From contig JASEVX010000011.1 in the NCBI GenBank assembly GCA_031761405.1, forward strand, positions 38,977,700-39,041,699: 64,000 nucleotides of DNA, written 5' to 3'. Source of the DNA: Serripes groenlandicus (Eukaryota; Mollusca; Bivalvia; Cardiida; Cardiidae). The notes below the pieces were generated by a model. That model saw only the letters and a program-made list of their open reading frames with translations, ran no database searches and was not told where the DNA came from. The position numbers and the translations under genes were made by a program. Shown piece by piece: positions 53,524 through 64,000 of the stretch. Each line of letters begins with the position of its first letter. Within the stretch, counting starts at the first letter, position 1.

Positions 53524-53632
53524 TACTGAAAGACCATTGGTGGTAAACGTATTATACTTGTCGCAAAGATTGTTGACCAAGTTTGGGTTCGAACGTCAAC
53601 ACCTGTACAGACTGTCCGTGTCGCTACAAACA
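53524..53632 (-). mobile_element. SINE-2 copy k, second part
   Basis: AAAGACCATTGGTGGTAAACG, GACCAAGTTTGGGTTCGAACG and TGTCCGTGTCGCTACAAAC contain the head end of the split SINE-2. Confidence 0.75.
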
Positions 53633-53633
53633 G

Positions 53634-53800
53634 AACCCCGGCCGGGTCATTCCAAAGACTTTAAAAATGGTAGTACTTGCTGCCCTCCTTTGCGCTCAGG
53701 GTTGCGGGGTTAGTTTTACGACTGACTGGCTGGTGTCAGGATTAATGGACCATTGTTGAAAGCGGCGTTAAAACACTAAACAATCAAACAATCAACAAAC
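53634..53800 (+). mobile_element. SINE-1 copy k, 5' truncated
   Basis: It starts in the B box (ACCCCGGCCGGGTCATTCC). AAAGACTTTAAAAATGGTAG, GACTGGCTGGTGTCAGGATT and TTGAAAGCGGCGTTAAAAC follow, then CAATCAAACAATCAAC. Confidence 0.85.
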
Positions 53801-53939
53801 AGAGCTATCTGACATCAATTTGAGAATATAAACATGCTAATTATGGTCAGTGACAGGTCACCATATCAAACATGTTAACAAGATTCAATGTCATGAATTG
53901 TTTTGTAAAACATTGGTAAGTGAGGTTCAGATGTTGGTC

Positions 53940-54161
53940 ATAACCCTTTTCCAAATTATGATACGTGTGCAGCAGATCACATTGAAAACGTATAGGAAAA
54001 TATACGGAACATCTCTATGTATGAAATAAGTACTAATGAGTAGATTTAAAAACATTCTGGCAAAAGGAACAAACTGCTCTTCACATGCAACTTCTCTTTT
54101 CGCCGAAATGTTTTGAAAAGAAATGTCGTCTGCTGCAGACTGTAGCATGGAAAGGGGTTAA
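53940..54161 (-). mobile_element. TTAA-A MITE, copy 34
   Basis: ATAACCCTTTTCCAAATTATG and TAGCATGGAAAGGGGTTAA are the ends. AACTGCTCTTCACATGCAAC replaces the hairpin core. Confidence 0.75.
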
Positions 54162-54417
54162 TGGACATGTTAAAAATAGACCGGAACATGTGTCGGCTGT
54201 GTATCTAGTCATAAATAAATATAGTTATGATATTCGCCGCAAAGTATATTGAACTGTCGAAGTCACGTGATTGATACATCAGTAAACATTATGTAGATAT
54301 ATCTAAACTGTTGTTTTGTATTCATCACGCGACAGTATGCAATTTACATGGACTAAATATTTGACCAAATTCCATATGATGATACAGTAAAATATCGCTT
54401 AAATTATATCACGGATA

Positions 54418-54915
54418 TAGATCAAATTACGTCAAATACATCCGCTGTCATGCTGATCTACCCAAATAGTCCCTAAATATACTAGAAATGAGTGTATACC
54501 ATCACCAAAATGCATTTCATATGTGACATTGAGTTTAAATTCAATGAAAATGTATATATGATGCACTGGAAATGATTGATTTGATTACTTTTAGCATTTT
54601 TACCTTGTTTAAAAGTGATAGATAAGAATGCTAAATACCGCTTTTGTCCGGGCGCGATGTGGTCCAAAACGACGCGTACCATTTTCGCCTGGTGAATTAT
54701 TTTTGTATAATGCATGACCATCCCCCCCCCCCCCCCCCCCCCCCCCACCCCACCCCCATTTTCTTTGGATTGTTTTAAAACTTAGAGGTAACTCTTTTCA
54801 ATGATATATGGTGTTTTACATGAAAAACGCTTAGAAAGTGTGACAATTGAGGGCTGGAACTGGTCGATTTACATGGAAACAAAGAAGGAATTTAGTTGGT
54901 GTATTGTGACCTATA
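54418..54915 (+). repeat. I-family dispersed repeat, copy 3 (longest), with poly-C
   Basis: AAATACATCCGCTGTCATG, ACCATCACCAAAATGCATTTC, CTTAGAAAGTGTGACAATTG and TTTAGTTGGTGTATTGTGACC span both shorter copies. A 25-bp poly-C run sits at 54722-54746, where copy 1 has none. Confidence 0.75.
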
Positions 54916-55259
54916 AGGGCACTGTTGAGACCACTCAGTGCCAGAACGGGTCTGTTTCGCTCATATATCTATTGACCTTTCACCCAGCCGATGTCTATAG
55001 ACTCAATAATTTCATAATGCAATATGAAAAAGAGGTAGAACATTACAAACGCATGTGAGAAATGCCGGAACTGAACAAACAAACAGACAAGACAAGAAAT
55101 ATTACAAAAATGCTGCGAAACAGAGATTGAAATGGACAGGTCTTATCTATGGCCATTCGTCTCAGTGAAAGAACATGAATTAAGTCAAAATTTAAAATGT
55201 TCAATTTCTAATGTAAAAGAAATGCGAAGAAGAAAGCAAACCTGCACAAAAATGCGATT
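54916..55259. other. No recognised feature
   Basis: Unique AT-rich sequence. An 85-codon frame (54801-55058) starts inside repeat I and is not called. Confidence 0.4.
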
Positions 55260-55473
55260 TTAACTATTTCAGCGCCAAAGGCAATATTGAACTTTTTGCA
55301 AACAATACAGATTCAGGTGAGTCAGCTCGTAACGAGCTGTCTCACCTGAAATCTGCATTGTTTGGCTGTGAGTTATAAACATATTCCAAAAATCCTATAC
55401 CATGAGAAATAGAGACACCCGATTTTGAAAATGGAAGAGTCTACTTTAAACAATTCGGCGCTGAAAGAGTTAA
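55260..55473 (-). mobile_element. TTAA-B MITE, copy 4
   Basis: TTAACTATTTCAGCGCCAAAG and TTCGGCGCTGAAAGAGTTAA are intact. The hairpin TTCAGGTGAGTCAGCTCG / CGAGCTGTCTCACCTGAA is near perfect. Confidence 0.95.
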
Positions 55474-55907
55474 ACAAAAAAAGCACAATCAAATTATTGA
55501 AGGTTTTTAGTGTTCAATTAGCATTGTTAATGCTCAAACAAGTTGCCCTCCCCTACAATGATAATCTTTCCCGCATAATTTATTAATGCTTCATTTTTTG
55601 CAACCAATTAGCATTCTTCACACCGTTTTGGTGGCTTTTTTCCCAAACAAATGTCATTTACAGGGGCGTTCGAGTAGTTTTTGCACTGTCTCGAAAAACG
55701 TCATACGGTATATTTAAGTCTCTGGACCTCAAAGCCCAAGGGATCGTTGACAAAATGTATGTATTTTGGTCTTCATGGTTTAACAATTTAAAGCTATGCA
55801 TTGTATGTTTGTAAAATGTTGCTTTACATCGTGTATTGCAGATAGTGTAAAAGGACCGTGTACTTTTGAGAAAAAAATATCTCAAAAAAGCATCAAACAC
55901 TCTAAAC
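55474..55907. other. No recognised feature
   Basis: Unique AT-rich sequence. Confidence 0.4.
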
Positions 55908-56345
55908 AATTTAACAATTTCCCTCTTATAGAAGTATTTTGACGCAACTACCGCAGACGACTTTTAAAACATTATTTCCTAAGGAAACATAGCTCTTACT
56001 TTAGCAGCAATATTGAACCCCAGAGCTCTACATAAGGGGCGTTTTGCATGTTCTAAAATCCTTTTTTGACCCTTTAAGCCTATGTTGTGGGTACTCAAAA
56101 GAATCGTCTCACCGAGACGATTCTTTTGAGTACACACAACATAGGGTTTGCTTTAATAATAAGAGAGAAATTGTGGGGAAAAGAGCTGAATACACATCCT
56201 TATCTGGACCTCTGGAACTCTATTCAATAATAACATTTTTACATACAGAGAGAGAGAGATGTTCTATATGTTAACCTCCATATATTTTGCCTATATATGT
56301 TCAAAGTCGTCTGTTACAGATTTGCTGTATGTAATAAAGGGTTAT
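55908..56345 (+). mobile_element. TTAA-A MITE, copy 35, split by an E element
   Basis: The left part to about 56000 reads TTAACAATTTCCCTCTTATAG and CCGCAGACGACTTTTAAAAC. The right part from about 56240 reads TCAAAGTCGTCTGTTACAG and GTATGTAATAAAGGGTTA. The middle is element E1. Confidence 0.75.
56004..56225 (+). mobile_element. E hairpin element, copy 1
   Basis: The centre is a perfect 20-bp inverted repeat, GTACTCAAAAGAATCGTCTC / GAGACGATTCTTTTGAGTAC, with a short loop. It sits between GGGGCGTTTTGCATGTTC and GAGCTGAATACACATCC. The same order occurs inverted at 63787-64000. Confidence 0.8.
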
Positions 56346-56782
56346 AGATAAGTGGTCAATTGATGTTTAAAGGTAACGTGGCTCCACGAAATCAGAAATT
56401 GGATCGATGATATCTAGGTCATTTAGCTGCACAGGGATTACATAATTGACTGCACAAATTAGCAATCATTAGACTAATTGACAAATTATATGCATTTGTT
56501 GTCATTATAGAAACTGCAATTGTCATTGGTCGACCTACATTGACGGCATAAAAAATGTCCAAGAAAGAAGTATAATATAGAGTTTATTTATTATTCAATG
56601 TTTTTATATGGTAATTCTATCCTTGATACAGACGATTGCTCTAATCACAAGGAAGCGCAATTAGTACGAATATACAAGACAACTGATAGTCTGGTAACTA
56701 CCAGTAACGAGAATGAAACAGCTATATAACACGAACACATCGGAGGCTTTAAAAAAGATTACTATAAGGATACTTACCTAAA
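56346..56782. other. No recognised feature
   Basis: Unique AT-rich sequence before the 22-bp array. Confidence 0.4.
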
Positions 56783-57745
56783 TCCAATTACATACATATA
56801 ACAATCCAATTGTATAACTATAGCAATCAAAATGTATAACTATAACAATCCAATTGTATAACTATAACAATCCAATTGTATAACTATAACACTCAAATTG
56901 TATAACTATAACGATCCAATTGTATAACTATAACAATCCAATCGTATGACTATAACAATCCAAGTGTATAACTATAACGATATAAATGTATAACTATAAA
57001 ATATCCAATTGTATAACTATAACAATCCAATTGTATAACTATAACAATCTAATTACATAACTATAACACTCAAATTGTACAAATATAAAGATCCAAATGT
57101 ATAACTATAACACTCAAATTGTATAACTATAACGATCCAATTGCATAACTATAACAATTTAATTGTATGACTATAACAATCCAATTGTATAACTATAACG
57201 ATATAAATGTATAGCTATAAAATATCCAATTGTATAACTATAACAATCCAATTGTATAGCTATACCAATCTAATTACATAACTATAACACTCAAATTGTA
57301 TAAATATAACGATCCAAATGTATAACTATAACACTCAAATTGTATAACTATAACACTCGAATTACATAACTATAACACTCCAATAGTATAACTATAACGA
57401 TTCAAATGTATAACTATAAAAGATCCAAGTGTATAACTATAACGTTTCAATTACATAACTGTAACGATCCAATTACGTAACTATAACAATCAAATTACAC
57501 ACCTATAAAAATCAATTACACACCTATAACAATCCAATAGAATAACTATAACAATCCAATCACACACATATAACAATCAATTACACAACTATAACAATCA
57601 ATGAAACACCTATAACAATACAATAACATAGCTATAACAATCAATTACACACCTATTACAATCAATTACACACCTATAACAATCCAATAACATAACTATA
57701 CTAATCCAATAGTATAACTATAACAATCCAATTGTATGACGTAAA
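56783..57745. repeat. 22-bp minisatellite, ~44 units
   Basis: The unit is about CCAATTGTATAACTATAACAAT. Higher-order similarity is visible (the CGATATAAATG and AAAATATCC variants recur at 56970-57005 and 57200-57230). Toward the end, units change to CAATTACACACCTATAA. Confidence 0.95.
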
Positions 57746-57754
57746 ACTTTTCAT

Positions 57755-58688
57755 AACGGCACCTCTGCAGAGCAGTTATCTCTTAAGGACAACACTTACA
57801 TAGTTTTAACCTCGCAATGGCAACATGTCTCTTGAACAACACTGAAATAATTCTAATATCTCAATGGCAATTTGTACTTAGAACAACACTAACATAGTTC
57901 TAACCTCACAACGGCAATATGTCTCTAGAACAATATTGAAATTGTTTTAACCTTTCAATGGCCATGTTTAGTTAGAACAACACTAACATAGTTCTCACCT
58001 CGCCATGGCAACACGTCTTTAGAACAACACTAAAACAAGTCTAACCTCTCAGTGGCAACATGTCTATAGAACAACACTAAAATAGATAGCTCTAACCTCT
58101 TAATTGCAACATGTTATTAGAACAACACTACGTAGTTCCAACCTCTCAACGGCAACTTGTGATCAGACAACACTAAATATTTCTTACCTCTCAATGGCAA
58201 CATGCTTTTAGAACAACACAAAATTAGTTATAACCTCTCAATGGCAACATATATTTAGAACAGCACTAAATTAGTTCTAACCTCCTCTCAATGGCAACAT
58301 CTTTTAGACCAACATCAAAATAGTTCAATCCTCTCAATAGCAACATGTCTTTAAAACAACACTAAATTAGTTCTAACCTTTGAATGGCACATTTCTTTAG
58401 AACAACACTAAATTAGTTCTTACCTCTCAATGGCAACATTTCTTTAGAACCACACTAAATTAGTTCTTACCTCTCAATGGCAACATTTCTTTAGAACCAC
58501 ACTAAATTAGTTCTTACCTCTCAATGGCAACATTTCATTAGAACCACACTAAATTAGTTCTTACCTCTCAATGGCAACATTTCTTTAGAACAACACTAAA
58601 TTAGTTCTTACCTCTCAATGGTAATATGTCTTTAGAACAACATTAAAATAGTTCTAAACCCTCAATGGCAACATGTCTTTAGAATAAA
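57755..58688. repeat. 47-bp minisatellite, ~20 units
   Basis: The unit reads ACCTCTCAATGGCAACATTT then CTTTAGAACAACACTAAAT and TAGTTCTT. Units at 58380-58620 are nearly identical; the 5' units are more diverged. It begins directly after the 22-bp array. Confidence 0.95.
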
Positions 58689-58689
58689 C

Positions 58690-58768
58690 TTACCGGACTC
58701 ACTGGTGTATAACCAATTTAATGCCATGATATAACCGAAAAACTGTTAGAAGTGGCGTAAAACACAAT
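58690..58768 (+). mobile_element. SINE-1 3' fragment
   Basis: CGGACTCACTGGTGTATAACC and ATGATATAACCGAAAAACTG with AGTGGCGTAAAACAC match the tail. Confidence 0.65.
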
Positions 58769-59098
58769 TCAAAGTTATCATTGGCCGCCAAACCATGAAC
58801 AGAGTTCAAACTGCTCGTTTATTCGGAAACAATGCATTCATTGACCATGATGCGTTTTAAATAAATTGTTAATAAGTCACCGCACGGGGACAACGGGGCC
58901 GCACATTAAACACCCTTGAGTATCATGTTGACAGATAACAATCAAAAATTCATAATTCTATTGTCCAGTTGATGGTCATTATCCAGATGGTCTGGAATAT
59001 TTAAGGGTCAACATTAGAGCCACGTCTGACGATATGGGGTCTTATTGCATGCCTACAGTGAATACTTGTCTGAGTCTGTATATATGTGACGTATATAT
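58769..59098. other. No recognised feature
   Basis: Unique sequence. Confidence 0.4.
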
Positions 59099-59341
59099 GT
59101 GCCGTGTCACGAGAAAACCAACATTGTCGACCCTGATCAGCCTAAGCATCGCCGCGAAGGCTAACCCAGAGAGACACTTTTCGCCTCCTGTGTATTTTGT
59201 GTTTCACGAATCATTACTCTATACCTCTATCTCTCTGATAAGGAATGTGTCGGCCCGGATTAGCTTGCGATGACTGCGCAGGCTGATATGGATCGATACA
59301 TTACGCAGAGTCCATACTGTTGGTTTTCTCGTGGAACGGCT
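59099..59341 (+). mobile_element. D-family MITE, copy 11
   Basis: GTGCCGTGTCACGAGAAAACC and TTTTCTCGTGGAACGGCTAA are slightly mutated ends. A ~25-bp piece (ACTCTGCGTAAAGTATCG) is deleted near the left. Confidence 0.85.
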
Positions 59342-60047
59342 AATATAAATGTATCTTCTAGTGATACAACTAGAAGCGTAACCCCAAACGTTGAAAACCA
59401 ATGTGATTGTAAATTATTCCAAACCAGTCAACCAACAAAACCTCTAATCACCCGGCGCGGTTCATTTATTTTTAAATGCAAGTTTTTCTGAAACGAAAAC
59501 GTGTTGTCTAGTTAATTGTGTTATATTTCTCGCAAACAGGAACATTGCAATTAACATTAACAATCCCAAACTATCATAATTTGATTTCAAGCATGGATCT
59601 TTATTTTCCAATGGGTTTTTAAAGCCAGTTGACTCAGGAATTTCGTTATTATTTCTAATTATAAGACAAGGTGAATCTGTCATAATGCTGCCTTTGTAAG
59701 CGTCAATGAGTGCAGCCATACATGTAAGTATTGTGATTTATCACAGGCGTACGAGATTTCATTTGAGAAGATTTTGAAAAGTATAATATAAGACCGAGTT
59801 ACGATACTAAAAAAAAGTATCTTTACATGGTTCATATGCTATGATACATGTAATAATGACGTTATGCTTTCGTAAGAGAGCATTGGGGAACTGTGTAACT
59901 ATAAATAGCTTCACTATATGGTTCATATACTATATTAATAATGAAGCCTGCGGTATCATCCACTCAAGAGACGCCATGCACACTGTAACCATCATACGTC
60001 TGATTTGGTAATTTGATTTAAAGTTGTGAAACACTATTAGGAATATG
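59342..60047. other. No recognised feature
   Basis: An 85-codon ATG-started frame on the minus strand (59462-59719) is free of repeats but shows no domain I recognise. Not called as a gene. Confidence 0.35.
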
Positions 60048-60141
60048 TAGCATAGAACATATTTAGTGTGCCCCGTGTGTAGCATAGAACATATTTAGTG
60101 TGCCCCGTGTGTAGCATAGAACATAGTTAGTGTGCCCGTGT
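60047..60141. repeat. 32-bp tandem repeat x 3
   Basis: TAGCATAGAACATATTTAG starts at 60048, 60080 and 60112, each followed by TGTGCCCCGTGTG. Confidence 0.95.
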
Positions 60142-60162
60142 GCTCAAAGACAGTCTGAAGAA

Positions 60163-60356
60163 TTACCCACTTGCACATGCATTTCACGCAGTTAAAACAA
60201 ACGTCTCTTGAACATTGCGACAAAATGAGAAATTGCTTATATGTTTTTCATTGTAGACATTATTTCACTTTCATTTAAAGAGAGGGTTTCCCTGTTTTTG
60301 CCTAGATGATTTAAAAGTCGTTGTCCGCTGTTTTGCTGTATGCAGGGAAGCGTTAA
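60163..60356 (+). mobile_element. TTAA-A MITE, copy 36 (diverged)
   Basis: TTACCCACTTGCACATGCATT, AACATTGCGACAAAATGAG and GTATGCAGGGAAGCGTTAA are in order. The hairpin is deleted after AAATTGCTTATATG. Confidence 0.65.
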
Positions 60357-60509
60357 ATGGTCAATGTAAGTATGTTACCCCCGAGTATGAATTACGCAAA
60401 GGGTTTGAGTCAGGAGGATTGATGTCTGGTACTATTTCATAATCTGACTAGATATATAAATTGATGTGAAACTTATAGATATACTCGGGAGGATGCATCT
60501 GGTAGAACC

Positions 60510-60688
60510 ATATATGAGCCCGTCAAAGGAAGAAATGTAGAAAGGTTTTGTGTAATAGTGTAGATCCAGAACAGCATGTGCATCTGCTTAGACTGATCAA
60601 GATGTACACTGTTCACATATTACTAACATGTACATACATTGTTAGAAGCTTCTGTCACTTGTGTAGAATGTAATGAGACTGAACACAT
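60510..60688. repeat. Degenerate MITE-like element (K relative)
   Basis: TATGAGCCCGTCAAAGG, GCATCTGCTTAGACTGATC and TTCTGTCACTTGTGTAGAATG resemble 17560-17700. The right end is cut at C4. Confidence 0.4.
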
Positions 60689-60934
60689 CGAGGGCTTGGC
60701 GTGAAACGGTTGTAACCAAAAACCGATTTTGAAAACCCTGGTTTAGGGGCAATTTTGACCCCTTTCTAAACAATGCAAATTTAGGTGCCATTGCTCAGAA
60801 CGAGCAATGGCACTTAAATTTCCATTGTTTACCAAGAAAAATGATTTAACGCTTTAAAAGACTTTATGGCGAGGTGATTAACCTTGGTAAAAAAATAACA
60901 ATTTTAGTTACAACCGTTTCACGCCAAGCCCTCG
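60689..60934 (+). mobile_element. C-family MITE, copy 4
   Basis: CGAGGGCTTGGCGTGAAACG and CCGTTTCACGCCAAGCCCTCG are full ends. The hairpin GCCATTGCTCAGAACGAGCA is intact. Confidence 0.95.
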
Positions 60935-61310
60935 AAATGTAGAATAGAATTATCTGAACATACACTGTTCAGAATAGCCAACGTGTACCTTGTTCCCACG
61001 TACGAGCTCATGTGACATTTTGAAAACCCTGGTTTAGGGGCAATTTTGACCCCTTTGTAAACAATGAAAATTTAGGTGCCATTGCTCAGAACGAGCAATG
61101 GCACCTAAATTACCATTGTTTACCAAGAAAAATGATTTAAGGCTCATAAAGACTTTATGGTGAGGTGATTAACCTTGGTAAAAAGAAATTACCAATTTGA
61201 GATACAACCGTTTCACGCCAAGCCCTCGATGTGTGCAATAGAATGGTCTGAACATATACGCTGTTCAGGATAACCAACGTGTACCTTTTTCCCACGTACG
61301 GGTTCATAAG
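60731..61310. repeat. 291-bp tandem duplication containing C4/C5
   Basis: GAAAACCCTGGTTTAGGGGC starts at 60731 and 61022. Both units run through the rest of the C element and into the same ~80 bp flank (CAACGTGTACCTTGTTCCC / CAACGTGTACCTTTTTCCC). The duplication therefore postdates the C insertion. Confidence 0.9.
61022..61228 (+). mobile_element. C-family MITE, copy 5 (left end missing, by duplication)
   Basis: It begins at GAAAACCCTGG with no left TIR and ends CCGTTTCACGCCAAGCCCTCG. Its start is the duplication junction rather than a transposition boundary. Confidence 0.9.
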
Positions 61311-61344
61311 ATACATCGATATTTTAACCGTTTATACTTGGATT

Positions 61345-61407
61345 TATACGCCGTTTTCCACAGTGTACATGTAACAGTTAAATCCCGGCGACAATTTCCC
61401 TCGGATT
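61345..61407 (-). mobile_element. SINE tail relic
   Basis: TTATACGCCGTTTTCCACAG and GTTAAATCCCGGCGACAATTT match the shared tail. It is the target of the SINE-3 that follows. Confidence 0.5.
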
Positions 61408-61421
61408 GCAACCCAGTTATA

Positions 61422-61651
61422 TTTATTTATTTATTTATTGGGGTTTTACGCCGCTTTCAACATTATTTCAGTTATATCACGGCGACAGTTCACTTATTCA
61501 TGATCCCTGGGTAAACAAACCAGTACTAGGCTAGAAAATGTGGCTTGCCAAAGGGCACTCCACCATGACCGTAGTGCCGCGACTGGGGATCGAACCCGAG
61601 ACACCCGCTTTCGAAATCCCCGACGCTAACCACTCGACCACAGCGGATTCC
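61422..61651 (-). mobile_element. SINE-3, full length, with 14-bp TSD
   Basis: GCAACCCAGTTATA lies at 61408-61421 and 61652-61665. The minus strand has TCCGCTGTGGTCGAGTGGTTA (A box), CGGGTTCGATCCCC (B box), CCTAGTACTGGTTTGTTTAC and the shared tail TTGAAAGCGGCGTAAAACCC, then (AATA)n. Confidence 0.95.
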
Positions 61652-61665
61652 GCAACCCAGTTATA

Positions 61666-62202
61666 AGATAGGATAAGATAAGGAGAGAGCTTCTTTAATA
61701 AGGTTAATGACTTCCACTCAATCCTGTTTATATTTATATTTTGATATGAAGTGTAAAAAGATGAACATGTAAATTAGAATATAAATAAAATATTGTTTAA
61801 ACCAAGATCAGAACGATATTTATCAACGCGACCTGTATGAATTTACATACATGAATAACACATGTTATACAAAGTTTACCACAGCCGGCCCATTTAGGCC
61901 TATAAGTCAACCATAACATATATACATAATATTAACGCATAAAGCCAAATAAAATGAGTTATTTACAATTATACAATAATTTGGAAACAGTGTTTGGAAT
62001 GAGACATCGTACTGATTATACAATGTCTACTTTCACATAGTGCGTCGTAATATGTCAAGGGAAATATGTGATTCCCATGGGTAAAATCGAAGGGGTAATT
62101 GAAGCCGGAATGCACGTTCTCATATCGCGCACGTTAACCGCTCGGGGAACAATCAGGTGCACAATATCAGATACTTGTATGTAGCTCCAATTTTGTAGTC
62201 TG
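61666..62202. other. No recognised feature
   Basis: Unique AT-rich sequence. Confidence 0.4.
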
Positions 62203-62416
62203 TTTAATTCTTTCAGCGCCGAATTGTTTAAAGTAGACTCTTCCGTGTTCAAAATCGGGCGTCTTCATTTCTCATGTAATAAATGTTTGGATTATTTTGA
62301 TAACTAAAAGGCAAACATTGCTGATTTCAGGTGAGACAGCGCGTTACGAGCTGACTCACCTGAATCAGTATTATTTGCAAAAACCTCAATATTGCCTTTG
62401 GCGCTGAAAGAGTTAA
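62203..62416 (+). mobile_element. TTAA-B MITE, copy 5
   Basis: TTAATTCTTTCAGCGCCG and GGCGCTGAAAGAGTTAA are intact. The hairpin is TTTCAGGTGAGACAGCGCG / CGAGCTGACTCACCTGAA. Confidence 0.95.
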
Positions 62417-62802
62417 AACAAAAGGAGAACTACGTGTATATATTGTTGAGCTATATAATTGTTCAAGATTGTTTTGTTTACATATTTAAAAGTCATTTTC
62501 ATAACAATGGTACGAATAAGATAGCAATTAAAATATTTTCGACAATCATTTCACTTTTCATTTACTTCATATCATATTAAAGGTAGGGACCTTTCATATG
62601 AGAAACATCAAGACAAAAGTATAATATTTATACGCCAACGCAGGAATACCGACAGCTGGCTTTACGACCAAAAAGAGGTTCAGATCAGCCCGTGGGTTTA
62701 CAAAGGTATAGGATAATTAGATTACTTCCAAACACTTTGTAGAACATCTTTATTAGCTCAAACAGTAAACATGCAAGTCAAGACATGATGGAGTGAGGGC
62801 GA
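62417..62802. other. No recognised feature
   Basis: Unique AT-rich sequence before the GA tract. Confidence 0.4.
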
Positions 62803-63196
<394 letters not shown>

Positions 63197-63275
63197 ATTT
63201 TGGAAAATACCGTAGAGTATGATAAGGGTGTAGACAAAGACCCTTGAACTCTTTATAGATGCTTCTCCTATGTAC

Positions 63276-63487
63276 GCCGCTTTCAAAAAAGTTTAAGTTA
63301 TTTCATGGTGTATCATAACTAGGTAAGTTACCTGTACTACTGGTCCATTTATCCTGACCCCAGCGTGTCTGTCGTTATGCCTAACCCACAATCCTGAGCG
63401 CCAACGACGGAAAGCCATTATTACCATGTGTATAGTCTTTGTTATAAACCTGTCGTGGATTGAACCCGCGACCTCCCGAACCCGTGT
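63276..63487 (-). mobile_element. SINE-1 copy l
   Basis: TACGCCGCTTTCAAAAAAG, GGTCCATTTATCCTGACCCC, CTGAGCGCCAACGACGG and GTGGATTGAACCCGCGACC (B box on the minus strand) are in order. The A box is lost. Confidence 0.8.
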
Positions 63488-63786
63488 GAACACTACAGGG
63501 GTGGTCATATGTGTGCACAACTTGATGATAATTGATTTGAGATTTGTAAACTATGTTGTGCATACATCAATTTCTTGAATTTTAATTGCTGCTTAAAATC
63601 ATCAGTCGTAAAATACTAAGGAAAAAGTCAAGAATAAAAAGAAAACATCTCACGAAACAAGGCAATAAACACAAATAGAAAACAGAGAAATCATACACAC
63701 AACTAAGCATGAAGAAGACATAGTTTAACCCTTGATCAACTGAATCCATACAACTGGTAACATCACCATTCATTTCGATGGGTTTT
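63488..63786. other. No recognised feature
   Basis: Unique AT-rich sequence. Confidence 0.4.
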
Positions 63787-64000
63787 TGCATATGTTAGAG
63801 GTCCAGATAAGGTCGGGTATTCAGCTCTTTTTCCCACAATTTCAATTTATTATTAAAGCAAACCGTATGTTGTGAGTACTCAAAAGAATCGTCTCACTGA
63901 GACGATTCTTTTGAGTACCCACATCATAGGGTTAGAGGGTCAAATGATGATTTTAGAACATGCAAAACGCCCCTTATCTAGAGACACTGCTAAAAGATAA
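63787..64000 (-). mobile_element. E hairpin element, copy 2 (reaches window edge)
   Basis: It carries the same central palindrome as copy 1, with TCAGTGA as loop. Flanks TTATTATTAAAGCAAACC and GAACATGCAAAACGCCCC match copy 1 in inverted order. The outer edge may lie beyond the window. Confidence 0.8.

Noticed and set aside
59462..59719. 85-codon minus-strand frame with ATG
   Set aside because: A faint ALIDA-like resemblance to formyltransferases did not extend to any motif. It is too short and lacks splice or conservation evidence.

Overview
The window looks like non-coding DNA from a eukaryotic, probably molluscan and most likely bivalve, nuclear genome. This rests on AT-rich sequence with frequent stops in all frames, no operon-like coding, one exon ending in a canonical GT splice donor, dense tRNA-derived SINEs whose bodies carry ACGCCGC and ATATCACGGCG, and palindromic MITEs of the GAGCCGTCCC...GACGGCTC type. 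The taxon is inferred from repeat style, not proven. A 200-N scaffold gap lies at 42144-42343.

Only one protein-coding exon is well supported: 30266-31030 on the minus strand. It encodes TM1 to mid-TM6 of a class A GPCR resembling prostanoid receptors, ending at a perfect GTAAGT donor. TM7 and the C-terminus were not found. Almost all other open frames are short, or are translations of microsatellites, minisatellites or MITEs.

Repeats dominate. Family names used below were assigned here. TTAA-A is a 180-260 bp palindromic MITE with CCCTTTCCC termini and TTAA on both sides in the best copies, present in about 30 copies. TTAA-B is a ~215 bp MITE with CTCTTTCAGCGCC termini and TTAA flanks, 5 copies. 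C has CGAGGGCTTGGCGTGAAAC termini, 5 copies. D has GAGCCGTCCC termini, 11 full or partial copies. E is a GTACTCAAAAGAATC hairpin element. F is a CAGGGACTTGCTCC hairpin with 8-bp target duplications. G is a TIR element filled with TCGTGCGCACGA palindromes. H has ~155-180 bp inverted arms. I is an unclassified ~480 bp dispersed repeat. SINE-1, SINE-2 and SINE-3 have different tRNA-like heads but one shared 3' body; SINE-4 is a tRNA-like head only. Several SINEs have clear 11-14 bp target-site duplications.

Layout: 1-15 kb is mostly TTAA-A copies with C, F, B, H, D and SINEs. 15.4-17.5 kb holds G and a ~940 bp CT/TCTG tract. 18-27 kb is SINE- and MITE-rich. 27.9-29.1 kb has two tandem arrays (94 and 91 bp units) around a C element. 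30.1-31.0 kb has F2 and the GPCR exon. 31-45 kb mixes MITEs and SINEs with the emptiest unique stretches (36.5-37.7 and 39.1-41.0 kb). 45.4-58.7 kb carries four minisatellite arrays (34, 36/33, 22 and 47 bp) and a nested SINE/MITE stack at 52.9-53.8 kb. 59-64 kb has D, a tandemly duplicated C unit, SINE-3, B, a GA tract and E.

No transposase, reverse transcriptase, rRNA gene, intact tRNA gene or CRISPR was recognised. The mobile elements all look non-autonomous. The most interesting signals are a central hairpin core shared between otherwise different MITE families, the iterated-palindrome element G, and the GPCR exon lacking the DRY arginine and the TM2 aspartate.
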